The notes under the pieces are model-generated. The model searched no databases. It worked only from the letters and a program-made list of their open reading frames with translations, and had not been told where the DNA came from. A stretch of DNA of 64,000 nucleotides from Pseudomonas sp. MYb185 (GTDB lineage Bacteria > Pseudomonadota > Gammaproteobacteria > Pseudomonadales > Pseudomonadaceae): contig NZ_PCQD01000001.1 in NCBI RefSeq assembly GCF_002979975.1, forward strand, positions 124,001-188,000. Reading direction: 5' to 3'. A program made the position numbers and the translations under genes. This document shows positions 24,761 through 33,514 of this stretch, piece by piece; within the stretch, counting starts at the first letter, position 1; the number at the start of each line of letters is the position of its first letter.

Positions 24761-26443
24761 ATGTTGAATACACGGATTCTACCGCCCACCGAGCAGGCGC
24801 ATTCCACGCCGCTACTGATCAAGAACCTGCTGCTGTCGGGGGTTCGCTATGAAGCCTCGCAGGAAATCGTCTACCGCGACATCAGCCGTTACGACTATGC
24901 CACCTTCAACCAGCGCATCTGCCGGCTGGCCAACGCCCTGACTAATGCAGGGGTCAAGGCCGGCGATACCGTGGCGGTGCTGGACTGGGACAGTCATCGC
25001 TATCTGGAATGCATGTTCGCCGTTCCGATGATTGGCGCGGTGCTGCACACGGTCAACGTGCGGCTATCGCCCGAGCAGATCGTCTATACCATGAACCATG
25101 CCGACGACATCATGGTGCTGGTCAACAGCGAATTCCTGCCGCTGTACCAGGCTATCGAGCCGCAACTGACCACGGTAACCACGACCATCCTGCTGACCGA
25201 TGGTGAGGACAAGTCCGCCGAGCTGCGCGGTTTCGCCGGTGAATACGAGCAACTGCTGGCCGCCGCCGACAGTACCTATGAGTTCGCCGACTTCGACGAG
25301 AACTCGGTAGCCACGACTTTCTATACCACCGGTACCACCGGCAACCCCAAGGGCGTGTACTTCACCCATCGCCAACTGGTGCTGCATACCCTGACCCAGG
25401 CCGGCATGCTTAATGGCCTGGGACATGAGCAGATGATGAGTAACCGCGACGTGTATATGCCGATCACGCCGATGTTCCATGTGCATGCCTGGGGCATGCC
25501 CTACACTGCGACCATGCTGGGCGTGAAACAGATCTATCCGGGGCGTTACGAGCCGGAGCTGCTGGTGAAGCTGATCCAGCAGGAGAAAGTGACCTACTCC
25601 CATTGCGTGCCGACCATTCTGCAGATGCTGCTCAATGCCAAGGCCGCTGAAGGCCATGACTTCGGCGGCATGAAGATCATCATCGGCGGCAGTGCGCTGA
25701 CCCGTGGCCTGTACGAGACGGCCGGGGCTCGCGGCATCCGTCTGTCCGGGGCCTACGGTATGTCGGAAACCTGCCCGCTGATCTCTGCCGGCTACAACAA
25801 CCTGCAGATCGAGGCCGGCAGCGAGCAGCAGCAGGTTGCCTACAAGATCAAGGCCGGGATTCCGGTGCCCCTGGTCGAGGCGCGGCTGATGGATGAGCAG
25901 GGTAACTTCATGCCCCACGATGGTCAGACCCAGGGCGAGCTGGTGCTGCGTGCACCCTGGCTGACCCAGGGCTATTTCAAGGAACCGGAAAAGAGCCGCG
26001 AGCTGTGGGCGCATGGCTGGATGCACACCGGCGATGTGGCCACCATCGACCACACCGGCAGCATCGACATCCGTGACCGGATCAAGGATGTGATCAAGAC
26101 CGGTGGCGAGTGGCTGTCTTCGCTGGAGCTGGAAAGCCTGATCAGCCTGCATCCGGCGGTGCGTGATGTAGCGGTGGTCGGCGTGCCGGACACGCGCTGG
26201 GATGAGCGCCCGTTCGCGCTGGTAGTGATTGCGCCGGACCAGCAGATGAGTGCCAGTGTGCTCGCTGCCCACCTGCAGCCTTTTGTCGATGAGGGGCGCA
26301 TCAACAAATGGGCGGTACCGACGCAGATCGCGGTGATCGACGAGATACCCAAGACCAGTGTCGGCAAGCTGGACAAGAAGCGTATCCGCGTGGAAATCGC
26401 CCAGTGGATCGAGCAGCAGGCGTCCTGTATCTCCTCCATCTGA
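24761..26443 (+). CDS. Fatty acid--CoA ligase (AMP-forming, AlkK-like)
   Basis: 560 residues. The AMP-binding signature TTGTTGNPKGV is at about 189-199, GAYGMSETCPL (A5 motif) near 331-341, GEWLSSLELE (A8 hinge) near 450, and the catalytic C-terminal Lys in PKTSVGKLDKKR near 540. The protein resembles medium-chain AlkK-type ligases, with the DRIKDVIKTGGEW motif. It activates a fatty acid with ATP and CoA. AAGG stands about 7 bases before the ATG. It is divergent from the thiolase; the 208-base shared gap holds their promoters, but I recognise no PsrA or FadR box. Confidence 0.93.
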   Translation: MLNTRILPPTEQAHSTPLLIKNLLLSGVRYEASQEIVYRDISRYDYATFNQRICRLANALTNAGVKAGDTVAVLDWDSHRYLECMFAVPMIGAVLHTVNVRLSPEQIVYTMNHADDIMVLVNSEFLPLYQAIEPQLTTVTTTILLTDGEDKSAELRGFAGEYEQLLAAADSTYEFADFDENSVATTFYTTGTTGNPKGVYFTHRQLVLHTLTQAGMLNGLGHEQMMSNRDVYMPITPMFHVHAWGMPYTATMLGVKQIYPGRYEPELLVKLIQQEKVTYSHCVPTILQMLLNAKAAEGHDFGGMKIIIGGSALTRGLYETAGARGIRLSGAYGMSETCPLISAGYNNLQIEAGSEQQQVAYKIKAGIPVPLVEARLMDEQGNFMPHDGQTQGELVLRAPWLTQGYFKEPEKSRELWAHGWMHTGDVATIDHTGSIDIRDRIKDVIKTGGEWLSSLELESLISLHPAVRDVAVVGVPDTRWDERPFALVVIAPDQQMSASVLAAHLQPFVDEGRINKWAVPTQIAVIDEIPKTSVGKLDKKRIRVEIAQWIEQQASCISSI

Positions 26444-26532
26444 GCCGTAACAGTGCCCCGGCCCTGCGTCGGGGCGTTACCCGCACTGCTGCATGAGGTA
26501 TTCTTCCCCGCTCAGTGCAGAGGAGAATCGCA

Positions 26533-27780
26533 GTGCCCAGTCTCAACCGTCTGATTTTCATCGCTGCCGGTATCGGTGTCCTCATCGGTTGGCTGCTCGG
26601 CTTCCTGCCGCAGGAGGCGGGGCTGCGTGAGGGTGTGCTGTATGGCAGCACCCTGGTGGGCGCCGTATTCATCGGCCTGCTGAAGATGATCCTGATCCCG
26701 CTGGTGTTCACCTCCATCGTGGTCGGCGTAGCCAGCCTGCAGGCGCACCACCAGGTGCACCGGGTGTGGATCACCACGCTGCTGTATTTCACCCTGACCT
26801 CGGCACTGGCCATGCTGCTGGCGCTGGTGGTGGCCAACGTATTCAAGCCCGGTGCGGGAATGTCGTTGATGATGTTCGCTGATGCCATGGCCTCGTTCGA
26901 GGCCCGGCAGATGACCATGCCGGAATTCTTCCAGCATTTTCTCAGTGGGCTGTTCAAGAACCCCTTCGAGGCTTTCGCCAACGGCGACATCCTCTCGGTG
27001 CTGATGTTCGCGATCTTCATCGGTATTGCCCTGGTTGCCGGCGGCCAACGCTACCAGACGGTACTGCAACTGATGCAGGAGCTGCTCGACATGCTGCTGC
27101 GTATCATCGGCTGGATCATGTGGCTGGCGCCGCTGGGGATCATGGCGCTGCTGATTCGCCTGGTCGCCGAGCAGGATGTGGCGCTGCTGGTCAGTATGCT
27201 CGGCTTTATCGTGCTGATCTTCGGCACCACGGTGTTCCACGGCGCGGTGGTGCTGCCGGGTATTCTCTACGCGGTTACCCGAAAATCCCCGTTGTGGTTC
27301 CTGCGTGGCTCGCGGGAGGCATTGATCACCGCGTTTGCCACCAGCTCCAGCTCGGCTGCATTGCCCATCACCCTGCGCTGTGCCCAGGAGAATCTGGGCG
27401 TCAAGCGTCGTATAGCGGGTTTCGTGTTGCCACTGGGAGCAACGGTGAACATGGACGGTACTGCGCTCTACGAAGCGGCCGCCGCGCTGTTCGTTGCCAA
27501 CCTGATCGGTGTCGAGCTAACACTGGTACAGCAATTGGTGGTGTTCATGACCGCGATGATCGCCTCAAGCGGTGCCCCGGGCATTCCCAGTGCCGGCATG
27601 GTGACCATGGTCATGGTACTGCAGGCGGTGGGTCTGCCGGCGGAAGCCATTGCCATCCTGCTGCCGATCGACCGTCTGCTGGACACCGTCCGCACCGCGG
27701 TCAACGTGGAAGGGGATCTGGTCGGCAGTCTGGTCGTGCAGCAATTGGCCGACGACGGTGCCGAATACCAGGGTGCCTGA
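26533..27780 (+). CDS. Dicarboxylate/amino acid:cation symporter
   Basis: 415 residues from a GTG start at 26533, chosen because AGGAG at 26521-26525 lies 7 bases before it; an upstream in-frame GTG at 26515 has no such site. Eight or more hydrophobic helices and the DAACS signatures are visible: a serine-rich loop TSSSSAALPITLRC (hairpin HP1), PLGATVNMDGTALYEA (TM7 NMDGT cation site) and SSGAPGIPSAGMVTM (HP2). The family takes up glutamate, aspartate or C4-dicarboxylates with Na+ or H+. The substrate is not determinable. It stands alone between the CoA ligase and a convergent permease. Confidence 0.93.
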   Translation: MPSLNRLIFIAAGIGVLIGWLLGFLPQEAGLREGVLYGSTLVGAVFIGLLKMILIPLVFTSIVVGVASLQAHHQVHRVWITTLLYFTLTSALAMLLALVVANVFKPGAGMSLMMFADAMASFEARQMTMPEFFQHFLSGLFKNPFEAFANGDILSVLMFAIFIGIALVAGGQRYQTVLQLMQELLDMLLRIIGWIMWLAPLGIMALLIRLVAEQDVALLVSMLGFIVLIFGTTVFHGAVVLPGILYAVTRKSPLWFLRGSREALITAFATSSSSAALPITLRCAQENLGVKRRIAGFVLPLGATVNMDGTALYEAAAALFVANLIGVELTLVQQLVVFMTAMIASSGAPGIPSAGMVTMVMVLQAVGLPAEAIAILLPIDRLLDTVRTAVNVEGDLVGSLVVQQLADDGAEYQGA

Positions 27781-27789
27781 CGGATAATG

Positions 27790-27839
27790 CGTGTAGCGCC
27801 TGGTCCGTCGCCTGTCGGCGAGCAGGCGCTCGCCAACCC
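27790..27839. repeat. Dispersed hairpin repeat (variant A)
   Basis: GTGTAGCGCC at 27791-27800 is followed by TGGTCCG and a 26-base element at 27814-27839. In it GGCGAGC and GCTCGCC pair around an AGGC loop. The same building blocks recur at 61.3 kb and 63.7 kb. It sits between two convergent genes. Confidence 0.7.
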
Positions 27840-27856
27840 CAGGTGAGCCGCCGGGG

Positions 27857-29260
27857 CTATGTAGAAGAGCCGCCCGCCTGTAAGGTTCTGCGGTTCTTGA
27901 GTCGGAAACACAGCCAGATCAACCCTATCCACACCGGCAGGGCGAACGCCGATAGCCGGGTGCCGCCATCCAGGGTCAGCACCACCAGAATGAAAGCCAC
28001 GAATGCCAGGCACAGATAGTTGCCGAACGGTGACCACAACGCCCTGAAGCTGGGGATGACGCCGCGCTCATGCATGGCCCGGCGGAACATCAGGTGCGAC
28101 AGGCTGATCATCGCCCAGTTCAGCACCAGTGCCGCCACCACCAGCGACATCAGAATGATCAGCGCGCCTTCGGGCAGCACATAATTGAGTGCCACACACA
28201 GCAGGGTTATGGCACCGGACACCAGAATGCCCAGCATGGGCACACCACTGCGGCTGAGCCGGGTGAACACGCGCGGCGCATCGCCTTGCTCGGCCAGGCC
28301 GTAGAGCATACGGCTGTTGCAGTACACGCCACTGTTGTAGACCGACAGGGCGGCGGTCAGCACCACGAAATTCAGCACATGCGCTGCGGTGTCGCTGCCA
28401 ATCAAGGAGAAAATCTGCACGAAAGGACTGCGGGCATAAGGATCGTCACCGCTGGTCAGCGTCTGCACCAGGCTGTCCCAGGGGTACAGCGACAGCAGTA
28501 CGCCCAGCGCCAGGATGTAGAACAGCAGAATCCGGTACACCACCTGGTTGATCGCCCGGGGGATGACCTTGCGCGGGTTTTCCGCCTCTGCTGCAGTGAT
28601 GCCGACCAGCTCCAGACCGCCAAAGGAGAACATGATCACCGCCATCACCACTACCAGGCCGCCGACGCCATTGGGGAAGAAGCCGCCGTGGCTCCATAGA
28701 TTGGTGACGCTGGCCTGCGGACCACCGGCGCCGGACACCAGCAGATACAGCCCCAGCGCAATCATGCCGAGAATGGCCCCGACCTTGATGATGGCGAACC
28801 AGAACTCCGCCTCACCAAAGGCCTTCACATTGGTCAGGTTGATCAGATTGATCAGCACAAAGAACGCCAGTGCCGTAGCCCAGGTGGGGACATCCGGGTA
28901 CCAGTACTGCACATACTTGCCCACTGCCGTGAGCTCGGCCATGCCCACCAGGATATACAGCACCCAGTAGTTCCAGCCCGACAGGAATCCGGCAAAGGGT
29001 GACCAGTACTGGTGGGCGAAGTGACTGAAAGAGCCGGCTACCGGCTCCTCGACGATCATCTCGCCCAGTTGGCGCATGATCAGAAACGCCACAAAGCCGC
29101 CAATCGCATAGCCCAGCAGCATCGACGGTCCGGCACTGCTCATCACGCCCGCCGAGCCCAGGAACAGACCGGTGCCAATGGCGCCGCCCAGGGCGATCAA
29201 CTGAATATGGCGGTTGGTCAGGCCGCGCTTGAGCTGGCCTTGCTGTGCTGGTTCAGTCAT
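27857..29260 (-). CDS. Amino acid permease (AAT/APC family)
   Basis: 467 residues with about 12 hydrophobic helices. The N-terminus LKRGLTNRHIQLIALGGAIGTGLFLGSA carries the unwound TM1 GGAIGTG motif of the APC superfamily, and EEPVAGSFSHFAHQYWSPFAGFLSGWNYWV is the AAT-family segment after TM2-TM3. Relatives include AroP, PheP, ProY and CycA; the substrate is an amino acid but not specified. The start has no strong Shine-Dalgarno (ACCTCTTC precedes ATG). The gene is monocistronic and converges with the symporter; a 226-base gap separates it from the upstream nat gene, and I see no feature in that gap. Confidence 0.93.
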   Translation of the reverse strand: MTEPAQQGQLKRGLTNRHIQLIALGGAIGTGLFLGSAGVMSSAGPSMLLGYAIGGFVAFLIMRQLGEMIVEEPVAGSFSHFAHQYWSPFAGFLSGWNYWVLYILVGMAELTAVGKYVQYWYPDVPTWATALAFFVLINLINLTNVKAFGEAEFWFAIIKVGAILGMIALGLYLLVSGAGGPQASVTNLWSHGGFFPNGVGGLVVVMAVIMFSFGGLELVGITAAEAENPRKVIPRAINQVVYRILLFYILALGVLLSLYPWDSLVQTLTSGDDPYARSPFVQIFSLIGSDTAAHVLNFVVLTAALSVYNSGVYCNSRMLYGLAEQGDAPRVFTRLSRSGVPMLGILVSGAITLLCVALNYVLPEGALIILMSLVVAALVLNWAMISLSHLMFRRAMHERGVIPSFRALWSPFGNYLCLAFVAFILVVLTLDGGTRLSAFALPVWIGLIWLCFRLKNRRTLQAGGSST

Positions 29261-29486
29261 GAAGAGGTCCGTGTGGCCGGATTGGCCGAAAAAGTGGGCA
29301 ATTGTACACGGACTGAGGCCTTTTCGCAGGTTATCGGCTGCCGCTGAGTGTGGCGGTTGGTCGCGCGGGACTGGGAATAGCAGCGGCTTTGGGGCTTGAA
29401 ACGGTCACTTCTGCGCACGGCTGTCTGAGCAAGTCAGGTTAGGGGATTGAACGGAGTACACAGGTGCCCTCGAGCCCCCAGTTCAG

Positions 29487-30296
29487 CTATGTGGCCAATA
29501 TCGCCGATATCCTGGAATCCAGCGCGGGCACTCCCGAGGTCGTTATACGAAACTCCTTCTCCAGCACCTGCTTGATTTCACTGACCGAGCTGAGTTGTGT
29601 TCTTTCTGTCGTCCCGTCCAGGTGGTAGAACGAATACTGACTGTTATGCAGCGTATGGCGGCCCGTGGGAGTCGGTCGGGCCGCGATCAGGTTATTGACG
29701 AAGATCGATGTCGGGTGGGTTGAGGTATACCAGTTGAAGACCTCGTAATCCTGTCGGTGCTGCTGCGTCAGATCAAAGATATACAGATCCTGCCATTCGT
29801 TCCTTGTCCTGGTTTGCAGGCAGAAAGCCTCGCTCCTGCGTAGCAGGCGATATGGCCCATGCGGGGTATCCTGGATGGTATCCGCTACCAGGCGAATCGG
29901 CGCTGTCAGCGTCAGGCCGCCAAAGCCCGTATCGGCAATGAAGCGTTCGCCCTCCGCCTCAACCAGCAGAAGCATGTGGCTGCGCGGGGTAGCCACGTCA
30001 TCAGGGACATTCATGCGCACACGTGCAGCCAGCCCGGTCACAGTGAAGCCCATATCTTGCAGTACGCGCTGGAACAGCAGGTTGTGTTCGTAGCAATAGC
30101 CGCCCCGCCTGTGATTGATGAACTTGTCCAGTAGTGAATCGATATCCAGCTTTACCCCCATGCCGGTAAAAGGGGAGAGACTCTCGAAGGGAATTGAACG
30201 GGTGTGCTTGATGTGCAATTCATGAAGCGCTTTCCGAGTGGGGCGGCGTGGCCCCTCATACTGGATAAAGTCCAGATAGGAATATATGTCGGTCAT
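29487..30296 (-). CDS. nat: Arylamine N-acetyltransferase
   Basis: 269 residues, typical of bacterial NATs. The Cys-His-Asp triad is complete: Cys68 in [10 protein letters not shown], His107 in PRSHMLLLV and Asp122 in ADTGFGG. The enzyme transfers acetyl from acetyl-CoA to arylamines, arylhydrazines and similar aromatic amines, a detoxifying or biosynthetic step. GAGG lies 7 bases before the ATG. Upstream is a promoter with a SoxR box in a 19-bp spacer (30334-30364) reading into this gene, and soxR is divergent, so redox-active compounds are the expected inducers. It is the last gene of its transcript. Confidence 0.95.
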   Translation of the reverse strand: MTDIYSYLDFIQYEGPRRPTRKALHELHIKHTRSIPFESLSPFTGMGVKLDIDSLLDKFINHRRGGYCYEHNLLFQRVLQDMGFTVTGLAARVRMNVPDDVATPRSHMLLLVEAEGERFIADTGFGGLTLTAPIRLVADTIQDTPHGPYRLLRRSEAFCLQTRTRNEWQDLYIFDLTQQHRQDYEVFNWYTSTHPTSIFVNNLIAARPTPTGRHTLHNSQYSFYHLDGTTERTQLSSVSEIKQVLEKEFRITTSGVPALDSRISAILAT

Positions 30297-30333
30297 GCTC
30301 TGCCCTCGTGCAGGTTGCCAGAATGTGACAGCG

Positions 30334-30364
30334 AGTGTAGAACCTCAAGCTTACTTGAGGTCAA
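30334..30364 (-). promoter_or_regulatory. SoxR-type promoter of nat (19-bp spacer)
   Basis: On the minus strand, -35 TTGACC (30364-30359) and -10 TACACT (30339-30334) are separated by exactly 19 bases. This is the overlong spacer that MerR-family activators such as SoxR correct by bending DNA. The SoxR box fills the spacer. Transcription would start about 30 bases before the nat ATG. Confidence 0.85.
30343..30360. promoter_or_regulatory. SoxR box
   Basis: CCTCAAGCTTACTTGAGG is an 18-bp dyad that differs from the classical soxS operator CCTCAAGTTAACTTGAGG only in the central bases. It ends 15 bases before the soxR start, so SoxR bound here could also limit its own synthesis. Confidence 0.95.
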
Positions 30365-30375
30365 GAGGAGGCTGC

Positions 30376-30861
30376 ATGGGAGCAAAATCACAGTTTCAGC
30401 GGCAAGGCGACCTGTCTGTGGGAGAAGTCGCGGCAAGAAGCGGCGTAGCGGTGTCGACCCTGCACTTCTACGAAACGAAGGGCCTGCTGACAAGCCGGCG
30501 TAATAACGGCAATCAGCGCCGCTACCGGCGTGATGTCTTGCGGCGTGTGGCGGTGATCAAGGTGGCGCAGAGCCTGGGCATCTCCTTGAGCGCCATAAAA
30601 GAGGTCTTTGGCACCTTGCCGGAGAGTAGAACACCCAATGCGAAAGACTGGGCCCTGCTATCTGCCTCATGGAAAGCAGATCTGGATGAGCGTATCAACA
30701 GCCTGATCCAGTTGCGCGACAATTTGAATGGCTGCATCGGGTGCGGTTGTCTCTCGCTGGAGAACTGCAAGCTCATCAACCCGGAGGACAGACTTTCTCA
30801 ACAGGGCGTGGGGCCGGTACGGATTGAGTCAGCCTCTGCATCTGATTGCTCAAGTGTATGA
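30376..30861 (+). CDS. soxR: Redox-sensitive transcriptional activator SoxR
   Basis: 161 residues. The MerR-type winged helix (about 12-80: [36 protein letters not shown]) is followed by the dimerisation helix and the [2Fe-2S] ligands Cys120, Cys123, Cys125 and Cys131 in [12 protein letters not shown], the defining SoxR pattern. Oxidation or nitrosylation of the cluster, or redox-cycling drugs, turns it into an activator. The start ATG 30376 lies a few bases after GAGGAGG; the frame is open upstream but that extension covers the operator. No soxS exists in pseudomonads, so SoxR acts directly on targets, here probably the divergent nat. Confidence 0.96.
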   Translation: MGAKSQFQRQGDLSVGEVAARSGVAVSTLHFYETKGLLTSRRNNGNQRRYRRDVLRRVAVIKVAQSLGISLSAIKEVFGTLPESRTPNAKDWALLSASWKADLDERINSLIQLRDNLNGCIGCGCLSLENCKLINPEDRLSQQGVGPVRIESASASDCSSV

Positions 30862-30952
30862 GGCGACATTGCTGCGCTGCTGACAGTTGAAGCGCAGGGC
30901 GGTTGCGGCCATGCTGTGCAGCTGAGAGTCGATAACCTGGTCAGAGAATTCC

Positions 30953-31597
30953 ATGCAAGCAGCCACTCCCACACTCATCCGTGAAACCTTCCCCGTCGGT
31001 CCGTTGCAGTGCAACTGCACGATCATCGGCGACCCGATCACCAAAAAGGCCATCGTGGTCGATCCCGGTGGGGATCATCAGTTGATTCTGGATCGTCTGG
31101 ACCAGCTTGGCCTGAAGGTGGTCAGTATCATTCACACCCATGCGCACCTGGATCATTTCCTCGCCTCCGGCGAGATGAAGAAGGCGACCGGCGCGACCCT
31201 GCATCTGCACAAGGAGGACCAGTTCCTGTGGGACAACCTGGAGATGCAGTGCAAGCTGTTCGGGGTGCCCTACACGCCGGTGCCGGCACCGGATCAGTGG
31301 TTGCAGGACGACGAGGAGCTGGCCTGTGGCTGTGGCGTCGCCCTGCATACCCCGGGGCATACGCCGGGGTCGATGAGTTTCTGGTTTCCCCAGGCCAAGT
31401 TGCTGATTGCCGGGGACACGCTGTTCCGCCGGGGTATCGGCCGTACCGATCTGTGGGGCGGTGATTATGCGAAGATCGAGTCCTCGATCCGTCAGCGGCT
31501 GTATACGCTGGACGAGGAGGCGGTGGTGGTGGCCGGGCACGGACCTGATACGCAGATTGGTGACGAGATCCGCGAGAATCCTTTCATTCGTGGCTGA
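30953..31597 (+). CDS. MBL-fold metallo-hydrolase (YcbL/glyoxalase II-like)
   Basis: 214 residues. The metal motif HTHAHLDH (H61-x-H63-x-H65-x-D67-H68) is complete, and further ligands appear in HTPGHTPGS (about 139-147), AGDTLF (about 159) and VVAGHGPDT (near 196). The compact length and NCTIIGDP start resemble YcbL, a type II glyoxalase of Salmonella, suggesting thioester hydrolysis such as S-lactoylglutathione; this is inference. It follows soxR after 91 bases in the same direction, but no link to redox control is visible. Confidence 0.9.
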   Translation: MQAATPTLIRETFPVGPLQCNCTIIGDPITKKAIVVDPGGDHQLILDRLDQLGLKVVSIIHTHAHLDHFLASGEMKKATGATLHLHKEDQFLWDNLEMQCKLFGVPYTPVPAPDQWLQDDEELACGCGVALHTPGHTPGSMSFWFPQAKLLIAGDTLFRRGIGRTDLWGGDYAKIESSIRQRLYTLDEEAVVVAGHGPDTQIGDEIRENPFIRG

Positions 31598-31717
31598 ATC
31601 GACCATAATTATCGGACTGCGGGATAAAAATCCCTGGGCCGGTGGTCATACCTCCGGAACTGGGCATCCGGATCTGGATGCCACGCTGCGATGACGACGT
31701 CAATTAAGGAAAAATGC

Positions 31718-32371
31718 ATGAAAATCAAAGCACTGATTGCCGCTTCTGCCTGTGTTGCGCTGCTGGCTGGCTGCACCAACAATCCCTATACCGGTGAACG
31801 TGAAGCTGGCAAGGCTGGCGTCTATGGCGGTGGTGGCGCCGCAGCTGGCGCGCTGATCGGCGCGGCCACCTCGAGCAGCAAGGATCGCGGCAAGGGCGCC
31901 TTGATCGGTGCCGTGGTCGGTGGCGCTGCGGGCGCGGGCTACGGTTACTACGCGGATCGCCAGGAGCAGCGCCTGCGCCAGGAATTGACCGGTACCGGTG
32001 TTCAGGTGGTCCGTAATGGTGACAACCTGCAACTGATCATGCCGGGCAACATCACCTTCGCCAGCAGTTCCTCGGATATTTCCAGCAGCTTCTATCCGAC
32101 GCTGAACTCGCTGGTCAAGGTGTTCAAGGAGTTCGACCAGAACGGCATCGACATCGTCGGCCATACCGACAGCAGCGGTTCGCTGGAACTGAACATGCGC
32201 CTGTCCCAGGAGCGTGCCACCAGCGTGGCATCCTACCTGACCGGTCAGGGCGTTTCCGGTGCGCGCATCAGCAGCCGTGGCGTTGGCCCGAGCCAGCCGA
32301 TCGCCAGCAACGATACTGCTGCCGGCAAGGCGCAGAACCGCCGCGTGGAGATCAACCTGCGCCCGCTGTAA
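31718..32371 (+). CDS. OmpA-family outer-membrane lipoprotein
   Basis: 217 residues. The signal peptide ends in the lipobox LLAGC with Cys19 as the lipid-carrying residue. A glycine-zipper segment ([20 protein letters not shown] and [20 protein letters not shown]) spans about 36-82, and the C-terminal OmpA domain (about 105-217) has the peptidoglycan-binding motif [20 protein letters not shown], including the NxxLSxxRA-like [13 protein letters not shown]. It anchors the outer membrane to peptidoglycan. AAGGA lies 7 bases before ATG 31718; an ATG at 31691 opens the same frame but would place nine residues before the signal peptide. A strong terminator follows. Confidence 0.94.
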   Translation: MKIKALIAASACVALLAGCTNNPYTGEREAGKAGVYGGGGAAAGALIGAATSSSKDRGKGALIGAVVGGAAGAGYGYYADRQEQRLRQELTGTGVQVVRNGDNLQLIMPGNITFASSSSDISSSFYPTLNSLVKVFKEFDQNGIDIVGHTDSSGSLELNMRLSQERATSVASYLTGQGVSGARISSRGVGPSQPIASNDTAAGKAQNRRVEINLRPL

Positions 32372-32392
32372 GCCGCCGCCTGGGTTGATATG

Positions 32393-32420
32393 AAAACGGG
32401 ACGCCTTGGCGTCCCGTTTT
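32393..32420 (+). terminator. Rho-independent terminator of OmpA lipoprotein gene
   Basis: AAAACGGGACGCC and GGCGTCCCGTTTT form a 13-bp stem with a TT loop, flanked by A and T tracts, starting 22 bases after the stop codon. The symmetric tracts allow bidirectional use. Confidence 0.92.
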
Positions 32421-32534
32421 GTATGGAGGGCCGAGTTCCAGGGTGCAGTGTCTGCTGGGAACGCCAGGTTCCTCCGGGAGCGGCGTGCACCAGCGCGATG
32501 ATGGGCACTCCCGGCACGGCTTCACCCTGATCGG

Positions 32535-33440
32535 TCAATCGGCCGGCGGATACTCCCGGTGCAACTGCTCCAGCAAAGCATCCTTCTCTTCCCACAGGCC
32601 ATTGACCCAGGCCTGGAAGTCCGCGCGAAAGGCCGCGTCGTTCTGATAATCCTTGCCCAGGAATTCAGCCGGGATCGGCCGTGTCTGGCAGCGCATCACC
32701 ACCTTGCGAATCCGGCCGCTGAGCAGGTCCCAGAAGCTCGGGCTGCCGTCGGGGTAGTGGATGGTGATATCCACCAGCGAGCGCAGCTGCTCGCCCATGG
32801 CATCCAGCACGAAGGCGATGCCGCCGGACTTGGGTCTGAGCAGATGGCGATAGGGCGAGCTCTGCTCGGCATGTTTCTCCGCTGTCAGCCGGGTGCCTTC
32901 GAGAAAGTTGAACACCGCCACCGGGGTGGTCTTGAACTTCTCACAGGCCCGTTGGGTGGCCAGCAGGTCCTGGCCGGCCTTTTCCGGGTGCCTGGCCAGA
33001 TAAGCCTTGCTGTAGCGCTTCATGAACGGGAAATCCAACGCCCACCAGCAGATGCCGATGATCGGCACCCAGATCAGCTCCTGCTTGAGGAAGAACTTCA
33101 GCATCGGCATCCGGCGGTTGAGATTGTGCTGCAGCACCAGGATATCGACCCAGCTCTGATGATTGCTGGCCACCAGGTACCAGCCGTCATGGTCCAGCCG
33201 CTCATGGCCCTGGACATCCCATTGCGTGCGTCCGGCCAGTCGCATCCAGGCGCTGTTGCCGAGCATCCAGGTTTCGGCGATGCGGATCATGACCCGGGTG
33301 AGAAAGGCCTGCAGTGCCGGTATCGGCAGCAGTTTGATCAATGCGCAGGGGAACAGCAGGCTGAACCAGAACAGGGTGTTGAGGATCAGCAGCAGGAGCG
33401 AGATCGCTCCGCGTATCGAGGCAGGCAAAAAATACAGCAT
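32535..33440 (-). CDS. Acyltransferase (PlsC/YihG family)
   Basis: 301 residues. One or two N-terminal hydrophobic segments (about 8-40) precede the PlsC-type motif NHQSWVD (His94-x4-Asp99), the FLEGTRLT motif near 190 and the LRPKSGGIAFVLDAMG segment near 215. The length and the FPFMKRYSKAYLARHPEKAG stretch match the YihG/YihU-adjacent group of 1-acylglycerol-3-phosphate O-acyltransferases active in phospholipid synthesis or remodelling at the inner membrane. The start ATG 33440 is chosen by family N-terminus; no clear Shine-Dalgarno is visible. Downstream of pta on the same strand after 74 bases. Confidence 0.9.
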   Translation of the reverse strand: MLYFLPASIRGAISLLLLILNTLFWFSLLFPCALIKLLPIPALQAFLTRVMIRIAETWMLGNSAWMRLAGRTQWDVQGHERLDHDGWYLVASNHQSWVDILVLQHNLNRRMPMLKFFLKQELIWVPIIGICWWALDFPFMKRYSKAYLARHPEKAGQDLLATQRACEKFKTTPVAVFNFLEGTRLTAEKHAEQSSPYRHLLRPKSGGIAFVLDAMGEQLRSLVDITIHYPDGSPSFWDLLSGRIRKVVMRCQTRPIPAEFLGKDYQNDAAFRADFQAWVNGLWEEKDALLEQLHREYPPAD

Positions 33441-33514
33441 TGTCTGGTGGCTCGTCCGTGTTGGCGCGGGGGCCTGTAAGGTTGTAACCAGACAGGCCAC
33501 CCATCAGACCTCAG

